Part shown: one piece after another, positions 6,849 through 12,395 of the stretch
Numbering within the stretch: the stretch's first letter is position 1
Layout of the letters: every line of letters begins with the position of its first letter
Assembly: GCA_003241645.1 (NCBI GenBank)
Contig: QFOX01000053.1
Coordinates: 1-12,395 of the forward strand
Length of the DNA: 12,395 nt
Reading direction: 5' to 3'
Source of the DNA: Azospirillum brasilense
GTDB taxonomy: Bacteria; Pseudomonadota; Alphaproteobacteria; Rickettsiales; UBA3002
The notes under the pieces: generated by a model
Told to the model about the DNA's origin: nothing
What the model saw: the letters and a program-made list of their open reading frames with translations, nothing else
The model's database searches: none
Made by a program: the position numbers and the translations under genes

Positions 6849-7567
6849 TAGCGTTCGGCCACGGCTAGCCCCTGCAGGTCGCCCACGTTCAGCCACGGCC
6901 CCGTGTGCACCAGCGCGCGCACGCGCGGCAGCCACGGCGCGTCGCCCTGCCCGCGCGCCCATAATTTACTCAGTGAAAATGCACCGTCCGGTGATTCGGC
7001 AAACGCGCGCGGATGCATGATCTCCACGCCGGTGAAAATGTAAGGTGCGTCCTCGTCCGCGCTGGGGCGGCGGGTACGGCCCGCGCCGTCCACCACGAAA
7101 TCACCATTGCCTTCCCAGCCGATGGCCTGTGCACGCGGCACCACCAGCAGCAGGAAATCCACGTCATCATCCCACGCAGCGGCAAGCGCACGCACCGGGT
7201 GCACGGCACTGTCCTGCAGCGGCAAAATGGCATCGCTATTCATGGTGAGGAAGGGCTGCGTGCCCAGCAGTGGCAGCGCCTTTTTCACGCCGCCGCCGGT
7301 TTCCAGCGGGGGTGCGCCTTCGCGCGAGAGGTGAATGCGTGGCGCGGTGCGCGCGGCCAAATGCGCCTCCAGCTTGTCGGCAAGGTAGCTGCTATTGACC
7401 ACCACTTCCGTGATGCCCGCCGCGGCCAGCCAGTCGATGTTCCAATCGATGAGCGCTTTGCCAGCGACCGGGATCAGCGGCTTGGGCACATCCAGCGTCA
7501 GCGGGCGCATGCGGGTGCCAAGGCCGGCGGCCAGGATCATCGCATGGGTGAGCTGCAGGCCGCTCAT
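6821..7567 (-). CDS. murU: N-acetylmuramate alpha-1-phosphate uridylyltransferase
   Basis: MurU couples UTP with MurNAc-1-phosphate to make UDP-MurNAc, the last step of the cell-wall recycling route that bypasses de novo UDP-MurNAc synthesis. The 248-residue product shows the nucleotidyltransferase signature L-A-A-G-L-G-T-R-M-R-P-L-T (12-24) with V-P-K-P-L-I-P-V (27-34), the MurU-like L-E-T-G-G-G-V-K-K-A-L-P-L-L-G (88-102), the metal-binding N-S-D (110-112) and a C-terminal W-L-N-V-G-D. The start was chosen by the ATGA overlap with the amgK stop; the frame stays open further upstream but that is amgK territory. The adjacent kinase makes this assignment firmer than a generic sugar-phosphate nucleotidyltransferase. 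It is the last gene of its operon here and meets a convergent gene. Confidence 0.9.
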   Translation of the reverse strand: MSGLQLTHAMILAAGLGTRMRPLTLDVPKPLIPVAGKALIDWNIDWLAAAGITEVVVNSSYLADKLEAHLAARTAPRIHLSREGAPPLETGGGVKKALPLLGTQPFLTMNSDAILPLQDSAVHPVRALAAAWDDDVDFLLLVVPRAQAIGWEGNGDFVVDGAGRTRRPSADEDAPYIFTGVEIMHPRAFAESPDGAFSLSKLWARGQGDAPWLPRVRALVHTGPWLNVGDLQGLAVAERYYGVAATGI

Positions 7568-8598
7568 GCCATGCCGCCCACGGCCATGTCGGGCGTGAAG
7601 CTGCCGCGCCATGCGGCGGGCACATGCGCTTCCACGAAGGCGCGCACGGGTGCCAGTGCCGGGTGCTTCAGGTCGTGCAGGAAGTGGCCCCACACGCGTG
7701 GCAGGTAATGCAGGTAATGGGCCTTGCCGTCGCGCACGCACAGGCGCGTGAAAATACCAATGATCTTGGCGTTGCGTTGCGCGCCGAGCACGGCGTAGCG
7801 CGTGGCGAACTCCTGTGTGTCCTCGCCGGTTTCGTGCAGGTAGAGCGCGTAGCATGCCGCGACCGTTTCGGTGGCCACGTCGCGGCGGGCATCTTCCAGC
7901 AGCGACACAAGGTCATACGCGCCATCGCCGCGCAGCGCGTCCTGATAGTCGAGCATACCCACGGCGCGGTGGCCGTCGCGGTCGCTCAGCCATAACAGGT
8001 TGTCGGCATGGTAATCGCGGTGCACCAGCACGCGCTGTTGCAACGGTGCGGCCTCCAACACGCTGCGCCATGCGGCAAGGTATTGCTCGCGCAGGGCGCG
8101 GGCAGCGTCCATGCCCATCACCTGCGGCAGGAACCATTCCACGAACAAGGCGGCCTCGCGCAGGTAGACTTCCATATCGTAGGGCGGCAGCGCATCCGTC
8201 GCGGCACCGCGCTGCAGGGCCACAAGTGCATGCACCGTCGCTTCGTACAGCGCGCGCTCCTGCGCGGGATCTGCCTTCAGCACGCGAGTGAACACCGCGT
8301 CGCCCAGATCCTCGAGCAGCAGGAAGCCTTCAGCCTCGTCGGCCGCCAGAATGGCGGGCACGCTCACGCCCGAGCGCTCCAGCAATTGGGTCACCGCAAC
8401 GAACGGGCGCACGTCTTCCCATGGCGGGGGCGCATCCATCAGCACCATGATGCGACCGGCATGCTCCACGCGTTCGTAACGGCGGAACGACGCATCGCCC
8501 GCGAGCATGCGGCGCTGTGCGCCCTGCATGCCAATGCGCGTGAGGAAATCATCCATCTGCGGGCCACGCTCGGGCCGGGTCAGCGGTTTGGCGGTCAT
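7564..8598 (-). CDS. amgK: Anomeric MurNAc/GlcNAc kinase (aminoglycoside phosphotransferase fold)
   Basis: AmgK phosphorylates recovered MurNAc (and GlcNAc) at the anomeric position, feeding MurU. The 344-residue product carries the APH/choline-kinase fold: L-A-G-D-A-S-F-R-R-Y (32-41) near the N-terminus, V-L-M-D-A-P (52-57), F-L-L-L-E-D-L-G (92-99), the catalytic loop H-R-D-Y-H-A-D-N (193-200, Asp195 as base) and the metal-binding L-D-Y-Q-D-A (216-221), then D-G-A-Y-D-L-V-S-L-L-E-D-A-R. Motifs and length match proteobacterial AmgK. It overlaps tsaE by ATGA at its start and murU by ATGA at its end, so all three should be translated together. Met15 is an alternative start, less favoured because the ATGA overlap supports Met1. 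Confidence 0.9.
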   Translation of the reverse strand: MTAKPLTRPERGPQMDDFLTRIGMQGAQRRMLAGDASFRRYERVEHAGRIMVLMDAPPPWEDVRPFVAVTQLLERSGVSVPAILAADEAEGFLLLEDLGDAVFTRVLKADPAQERALYEATVHALVALQRGAATDALPPYDMEVYLREAALFVEWFLPQVMGMDAARALREQYLAAWRSVLEAAPLQQRVLVHRDYHADNLLWLSDRDGHRAVGMLDYQDALRGDGAYDLVSLLEDARRDVATETVAACYALYLHETGEDTQEFATRYAVLGAQRNAKIIGIFTRLCVRDGKAHYLHYLPRVWGHFLHDLKHPALAPVRAFVEAHVPAAWRGSFTPDMAVGGMA

Positions 8599-9074
8599 GC
8601 TAAGGGCTCCTGTTCAAGGCGGGTGGCAAGGGCACCGCCTGCGCGCAACGTGGCGCGGCGCTGGCCGCCGGGGTGGATCTGCAAGGTGAGCGCCAGCCAC
8701 GAAGCGGGCGCGAAGTTGCTGCCCATGCGCTCGGGCCATTCGATGACGCGCAAGGCCTCGGCGGCGTCGTCCATGCCAAGCTCGATCAGCGCGCGCTCAT
8801 CTTCGATGCGGTAAAGATCGTAATGGTAGAGCGTGCATGCCTCGCCACTGGCCAGCTGCACGGGGTAATCCTGCACCAGCGTGAAGGTGGGGCTGGTGAC
8901 GTCCACCGGCGCGGCGCTCAGCGCCTGCACCAGCGCCTGCGTGAAGGTCGTTTTACCGGCGCCAAGGTCGCCCATCAGCAGCAGCGTATCACCGGCGCGA
9001 AGCCGCGGCGCAAGGCGCTGCGCCAGCGCAGCCGTGGCAGCAAGGTCGGGCAGCTCGTGGCTAGTCGCGCTCAT
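8595..9074 (-). CDS. tsaE: tRNA t6A threonylcarbamoyladenosine biosynthesis ATPase TsaE
   Basis: TsaE is the ATPase that works with TsaB and TsaD to place threonylcarbamoyl on A37 of ANN-decoding tRNAs, in the cytoplasm. The 159-residue product has the P-loop G-D-L-G-A-G-K-T-T (35-43), the family motif S-P-T-F-T-L-V (61-67), Y-H-Y-D-L-Y-R-I (83-90), E-L-G (98-100) and V-I-E-W-P-E-R (110-116). I took the start at 9074, which overlaps the iscX end by 14 bp. A longer in-frame version to 9152 adds an Arg/Ser-rich tail that lies inside iscX and is unlikely. Its stop overlaps the amgK start. The tsaE-amgK-murU order is common in Alphaproteobacteria. Confidence 0.95.
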   Translation of the reverse strand: MSATSHELPDLAATAALAQRLAPRLRAGDTLLLMGDLGAGKTTFTQALVQALSAAPVDVTSPTFTLVQDYPVQLASGEACTLYHYDLYRIEDERALIELGMDDAAEALRVIEWPERMGSNFAPASWLALTLQIHPGGQRRATLRAGGALATRLEQEPLA

Positions 9075-9255
9075 CGATCCACGCCTGCTGGATGGCCTCA
9101 AGGATCTTCTCGTTGCAGCCGTTCGGCTCGCCGGTGAAGCCCGGCAGGGCAAGTACCCAATCGCGCAGGTCGGTGAAGCGCAGGTTGATGTTGTCCTTCT
9201 CGGGGTGGGTGTCTTCCAGCCCCATGGCGATCTCGTGAATGTCGGTCCAACGCAT
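9061..9255 (-). CDS. iscX: Iron-sulfur cluster assembly accessory protein IscX
   Basis: IscX is a small acidic protein that binds IscS and iron and tunes Fe-S cluster assembly. The 64-residue product matches the family along its whole length (E. coli IscX is 66 residues): M-R-W-T-D at the N-terminus, then R-F-T-D-L-R-D-W-V, then C-N-E-K-I-L-E-A-I-Q-Q-A-W-I-D-E at the C-terminus. The start at 9255 is favoured over an ATG seven codons upstream because AAAGGAG lies six bases before it. It is the first gene of a leftward unit with tsaE-amgK-murU. IscX usually ends an isc operon; no isc genes are visible here, though the IscS/IscU partners could be elsewhere. Confidence 0.93.
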   Translation of the reverse strand: MRWTDIHEIAMGLEDTHPEKDNINLRFTDLRDWVLALPGFTGEPNGCNEKILEAIQQAWIDERD

Positions 9256-9376
9256 GGCGTGCTCCTTTGCTGTCATCCATGGGCGATTGCGTGCGCCGGT
9301 GCAACCAGAATGTCAACTCCCTGAACGTGCTTGCGTTTCTCGCCATTTGCACGATGATGGGTTGAAAAAGAGCCCT
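9256..9376. promoter_or_regulatory. Divergent region between iscX and the TPR-like exported protein gene
   Basis: This 121-bp gap separates two divergent genes and should hold both promoters. On the minus strand a perfect TTGACA (9311-9316) lies at a suitable distance for an iscX promoter, but the expected -10 position (about 9288-9293, CACGCA) is a poor match. No clear promoter was found for the plus-strand gene. Confidence 0.35.
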
Positions 9377-12300
9377 ATGGTCCTGCACGGAAATCACATG
9401 CTGCGCGCCCTTGCCTGCCTTGCCCTTGCGCTGGGCAGCGGCGGCGCTGCCATGGCCGCTTCGGTGAATGTGCAGCCCGCCAAGGATTACACCCGCCTGA
9501 ATTTCAATTTCGACCAGCCCGCGACCCTGAAGGTCGGCGGTGGCGGGCAGAACGTCATCCTCACCTTCGACAGCGCGGTGCCGCCGTCGCTTGCCAGCAT
9601 GCAAAGCGGGCTTGCCGAGATCGCCACCGGCGTGCAGCAATCGGCCGATGGCAAGCAGGTGGTGCTGAACCTGAAAAAGAATTACCGCGTGCGGCAATAT
9701 GTGAGCGGCAATGCCGTGGGCATCGACATCATGCATTCGGCCCTGCCCACCGATGCCGAGAAACCACCCGCGCCGCCGGTGGTGGTGGCGGCCAAAGAAC
9801 CCGCGGCAGCGGAAGCGCCCGCACCTGAGCCTGCGCCCGCTACGCCCAAAGTTATTGCCCCGCCGGTGAATGCCGCACCGGCGCCGGCGGTGATTCGCCC
9901 TGCCCCGAAGCCCGAGGCAAAGCCGGAAGCGACCACACCGCCAGCGGTGGCGACTACCCCGGAAAAACCCGCGTCCGTACCCGCCCCCGAACCTGCACCG
10001 GGCGCGGAAGCGAAGGTCATTCGCGTGACTCCACCGAGCATTCTTTCCACGAAAGAGGAAGAAGCGCCGCAACCGGCGAGCCCGCCAGCAGCCCCGCCCG
10101 AGCCTGCGCCCGCCCCTGCCATGCCAGCCGCCAAACCGGTGGAGGACGCACCAAAACCGGACCCCAGCGTGGCCCCGGCCGAAGCCTTGGGCAGCGTGCC
10201 GGATGCGATGCTGACCACCAAGGAGCCGGAGGTTCCTGCGCCAGCAGAAGCGAAAGCGGAAGCGGAAGCGGAAAAGGCCGAACCGGCGCCTGAAGAAAAG
10301 CCCGTGGCCGCCGAAGAAGAAGCCCCCCCTGCCGAAGACGACACGCCCTTCCTTGTGGGCGTGAAGCCCACGAAAGATGGCACCGAGCTGGACTTCCCGT
10401 GGCGCACACGCGTGGCGGCCGCCAGCTTCCAGCGCGGCAACGAGATCTGGGTGGTGTTCTCGCAAGCGGCGGATGCCAACCCCGCCATGTTGCGCACGGT
10501 GCTGCCCAACAGCGTCATCAAGCTGGACCAGTTCCGCTACCCCAATGCGACCGTGCTGCGGCTGACCACCGATGGTTCGCTGCGCGCCACCATGCAGCAG
10601 CCCGAGAAAAGCTACCGCTGGAAGCTGCTGCTTTCGGAAAATGCCACGCCCGCCGCGCTGGATATCCCCGTGCAGGGCGAACGCGACGCGCAGGGCAACA
10701 ACCACTTGCTGTTGTCGGTGTTCGACGTGGCCACCCCGCTTGAATTCTACGACCCCACCATTGGCGATTTCATGGTGGTGGTGCCCACCTATGAGCTTGG
10801 CCGCGGCGTGGCCAACGCCAAATCCACCCCCGAGCTGGACGTGCTTGCCACCCAGCAAGGTATTGCCGTGGCCTCGCTGCGCGACCGCTTACGCACCGCA
10901 CAGGACCGCAGCGGCGTGAAAATTTATGGCCCGGCGAGCCTTGCCGTGTCGAAGGACCTGCCCGTGCTGGCGAACAAACAGGCCCCCGTACCGGGCGTGA
11001 GCGCCGCCAGCAACGTGCTGATGCCCTACGACCAGTGGTACGTAGCGCCCGAGGATTTTGCCGACACCTACGATGCGCGCGTGGCCGATGCGGTGGCATC
11101 CGACGAGGAAACGCGCCCCGCCGCCCTTGCGAAGCTGATGCAGATGCACATGGCGCAGGGGCTTGGCAACGAGGCGCTCGGCTACCTGAAGATCATCCGC
11201 GAACAACACCCTGATTATTACGTGGCGCAGAAGCTCGCGCTCGTCACCGCCGCCGCCAACATGCTGGAAGGCCGCGTGGAAGACGCGGTGGTGGCCATTC
11301 AGGCGCCCGAACTGGCCGACCTGCGCGAAGCCACATTGTGGCGGCAGGCGATCGGCCGCGTTGCGCCGCAGGCCATTGGCCGCCTTAGCCCCCCGGTGGA
11401 TGATGTGGAGCAAGGCGAAGTGCCGGTCGCACGCGATCCGGCGCTGCCCGTGCAGGACACGACCGACCTGCTGCAGGATAAACCCGTTGCCGCCGCCCCG
11501 CCGGAGGAGTTCGATTACCTCGGCTATAACCGCAATTACATTCGCTTCTACCCGCCGCGGGTGCGCCAGCAGCTGGCCCGCATTGCGGCCGACCAGTACA
11601 TGCTCATGGGCGCGCCGGAAAAAGCCGTGGGCGCGTATGAATCGCTCAACGCCGATGGCATCCTGCGCCCGGTGCAACCCTATGCCGAGCTGATGCTGGG
11701 CAAGATCGCCGCGACCAAGGACAAGACCAAGGACGCGCTGCGCATCTGGGACCGGCTGGCGAAGGACGGCTCGCAACGCGAGGTGCAGGCCTATGCGCGC
11801 TATGAGGCCGCCATGCTGCGCCACCAGCTGCAAATGGCCAAGCCCGAGGAAACCATTGCCGAGCTGGAAGGCATTCGCATGAGCTGGCGCGGCGATGCGC
11901 TGGAGCGCATGGTGCTGGCGAACCTCGCGGCGCTGTACACCGAACAGAAGCAATACGACAACACGCTGCGCGCGTGGCGCTACCTGCTGCAGGCCTTCCC
12001 GGCCGATCCGGAGGTGCTCACCATCTCCGGCAACATGACCGAGCTGTTCGAGGATCTGTTCCTCGACGGAGTGGCCGACGACATGCCCGCGCTGAAATCG
12101 CTCGGCCTGTTCTATGAATTCCGCGAGCTGACGCCGGTTGGCGCGAAGGGCGACGCCATCATCCAGAAACTGGCCGACCGCCTCGCCGCGGTGGACCTGT
12201 TGCCGCGCGCCACGCAATTGCTGGAACACCAGATCCGCTACCGCGTGGCGGGCGAAGATCGCGCCCGCGTGGGGGCGCGCCTTGCCCTGCTCTACTTGCT

Positions 12301-12395
12301 GAACAAAGAACCCGCCCGTGCGCTCGAGGTGCTGGAGATCACCAATTACGGCATGATGGAAACCAACCTTATGCGCCAGCGCATGCAGCTGACCG
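9377..12395 (+). CDS. Large exported protein with AMIN-like and TPR-like domains (partial, 3' end off the window)
   Basis: The frame is open from the ATG at 9377 to the right edge, 1006 complete codons with no stop, so the C-terminus is missing. A signal peptide ends near A-M-A at residue 27. Residues about 36-118 form a beta-rich domain (Y-T-R-L-N-F-N-F-D, V-I-L-T-F-D, D-G-K-Q-V-V-L-N-L-K-K-N-Y) like AMIN-type envelope-targeting domains. A linker of about 200 residues (119-320) is almost all Pro, Ala, Glu, Lys and Val. A second similar domain follows (F-P-W at 340-342, then E-I-W-V-V-F-S, T-V-L-R-L). From about 560 onward the sequence is helical with TPR-like spacing (A-D-Q-Y-M-L-M-G-A-P-E-K-A-V-G-A-Y). 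The layout resembles large TPR proteins of Rhodospirillales-like bacteria; function is unknown, perhaps an envelope scaffold. An alternative ATG lies at 9398. It is divergent from iscX. Confidence 0.85.
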   Translation, partial: MVLHGNHMLRALACLALALGSGGAAMAASVNVQPAKDYTRLNFNFDQPATLKVGGGGQNVILTFDSAVPPSLASMQSGLAEIATGVQQSADGKQVVLNLKKNYRVRQYVSGNAVGIDIMHSALPTDAEKPPAPPVVVAAKEPAAAEAPAPEPAPATPKVIAPPVNAAPAPAVIRPAPKPEAKPEATTPPAVATTPEKPASVPAPEPAPGAEAKVIRVTPPSILSTKEEEAPQPASPPAAPPEPAPAPAMPAAKPVEDAPKPDPSVAPAEALGSVPDAMLTTKEPEVPAPAEAKAEAEAEKAEPAPEEKPVAAEEEAPPAEDDTPFLVGVKPTKDGTELDFPWRTRVAAASFQRGNEIWVVFSQAADANPAMLRTVLPNSVIKLDQFRYPNATVLRLTTDGSLRATMQQPEKSYRWKLLLSENATPAALDIPVQGERDAQGNNHLLLSVFDVATPLEFYDPTIGDFMVVVPTYELGRGVANAKSTPELDVLATQQGIAVASLRDRLRTAQDRSGVKIYGPASLAVSKDLPVLANKQAPVPGVSAASNVLMPYDQWYVAPEDFADTYDARVADAVASDEETRPAALAKLMQMHMAQGLGNEALGYLKIIREQHPDYYVAQKLALVTAAANMLEGRVEDAVVAIQAPELADLREATLWRQAIGRVAPQAIGRLSPPVDDVEQGEVPVARDPALPVQDTTDLLQDKPVAAAPPEEFDYLGYNRNYIRFYPPRVRQQLARIAADQYMLMGAPEKAVGAYESLNADGILRPVQPYAELMLGKIAATKDKTKDALRIWDRLAKDGSQREVQAYARYEAAMLRHQLQMAKPEETIAELEGIRMSWRGDALERMVLANLAALYTEQKQYDNTLRAWRYLLQAFPADPEVLTISGNMTELFEDLFLDGVADDMPALKSLGLFYEFRELTPVGAKGDAIIQKLADRLAAVDLLPRATQLLEHQIRYRVAGEDRARVGARLALLYLLNKEPARALEVLEITNYGMMETNLMRQRMQLT
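9755..10335 (+). other. Low-complexity Pro/Ala/Glu linker coding region
   Basis: Within the AMIN/TPR-like gene this stretch codes almost only for Pro, Ala, Glu, Lys and Val, with recurring P-A-P-E and A-E-A-E units and a short tandem GCGGAA hexamer near 10256-10273. It probably forms an extended, unstructured spacer between the two beta domains, able to reach across the periplasm or cell wall. Such sequence varies quickly in length between strains. Confidence 0.8.

Noticed and set aside
5310..6962. 550-codon open frame on the minus strand
   Set aside because: It is antisense to the 516-residue exported protein and partly covers the murU 3' end; its Arg/Ala/Gly-rich composition is that of a shadow.
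7568..7855. N-terminal extension of murU by 96 codons
   Set aside because: The extension lies entirely within amgK and is Arg/Ala/Pro-rich. The ATGA overlap start at 7567 places the nucleotide-binding motif at the normal distance from the N-terminus.
9075..9152. N-terminal extension of tsaE by 26 codons
   Set aside because: It overlaps the conserved C-terminal part of iscX and is low-complexity Arg/Ser; the start at 9074 gives the usual TsaE length.
9098..10858. 586-codon open frame on the minus strand
   Set aside because: It is mostly the complement of the Pro/Ala/Glu linker and its flanks, giving a Gly/Arg/Phe-rich low-complexity product; the plus-strand frame has a signal peptide and domain structure.
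10889..12229. 446-codon open frame on the minus strand
   Set aside because: It is antisense to the TPR-like region, which continues open in one frame from 9377 to the window end.
1..12395. CRISPR arrays, tRNA, rRNA, insertion sequences or attachment sites
   Set aside because: No regularly spaced repeats, tRNA-like cloverleaf, rRNA sequence, transposase gene or flanking direct repeats were seen. Genes are tightly packed with uniform composition apart from the virB8 upstream region.

Overview
The window is high-GC bacterial DNA, densely packed, with a strong G/C bias at third codon positions. This bias also creates several long spurious antisense reading frames. Gene content points to an alphaproteobacterium: VirB8 and VirB9 of the kind seen in Rickettsiales-like type IV secretion systems, a tsaE-amgK-murU cluster typical of the class, and a large alphaproteobacterial-style exported protein with AMIN-like and TPR-like parts. 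I cannot place it more narrowly from sequence alone.

Left block, minus strand (1-2514). Reading leftwards from 2514 are virB8, virB9 (start overlapping the virB8 end), hisI (phosphoribosyl-AMP cyclohydrolase) and the 5' part of a lipoprotein of the LpqC / PHB-depolymerase-like esterase family that runs off the left edge. The virB8-virB9 pair stands without virB10, virB11 or virD4 on its downstream side, which suggests a scattered T4SS like that of Rickettsiales.

Middle block, plus strand (about 2635-6848). Divergent from virB8 are two genes for large exported proteins I cannot assign to a named family. One is an 887-residue, 22-cysteine protein with acidic patches and a C-terminal region like a CHAP/NlpC fold lacking its catalytic residues. 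The other is a 516-residue beta-rich, Gly/Thr/Pro-rich protein. Their junction is TAATG with a good ribosome binding site, so they are probably co-translated. The 120-bp divergent region holds an 8-bp-arm inverted repeat, and a 14-bp palindrome lies just inside the first gene. This is the best candidate for an undescribed system: two secreted partners paired head-to-head with T4SS core components.

Right-middle block, minus strand (6821-9255). A compact operon iscX-tsaE-amgK-murU, every junction overlapping, converges on the 516-residue gene with a 28-bp tail-to-tail overlap. It combines an Fe-S assembly accessory, the t6A tRNA-modification ATPase, and the two enzymes that recycle MurNAc to UDP-MurNAc.

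Right block, plus strand (9377-12395). Divergent from iscX is a gene of at least 1006 codons that stays open to the right edge. It encodes a signal peptide, an AMIN-like beta domain, a roughly 200-residue Pro/Ala/Glu linker, a second domain resembling the first, and a helical TPR-like region. No tRNA, rRNA, CRISPR array or insertion sequence was seen, and no gene-free stretch exceeds about 120 bases.
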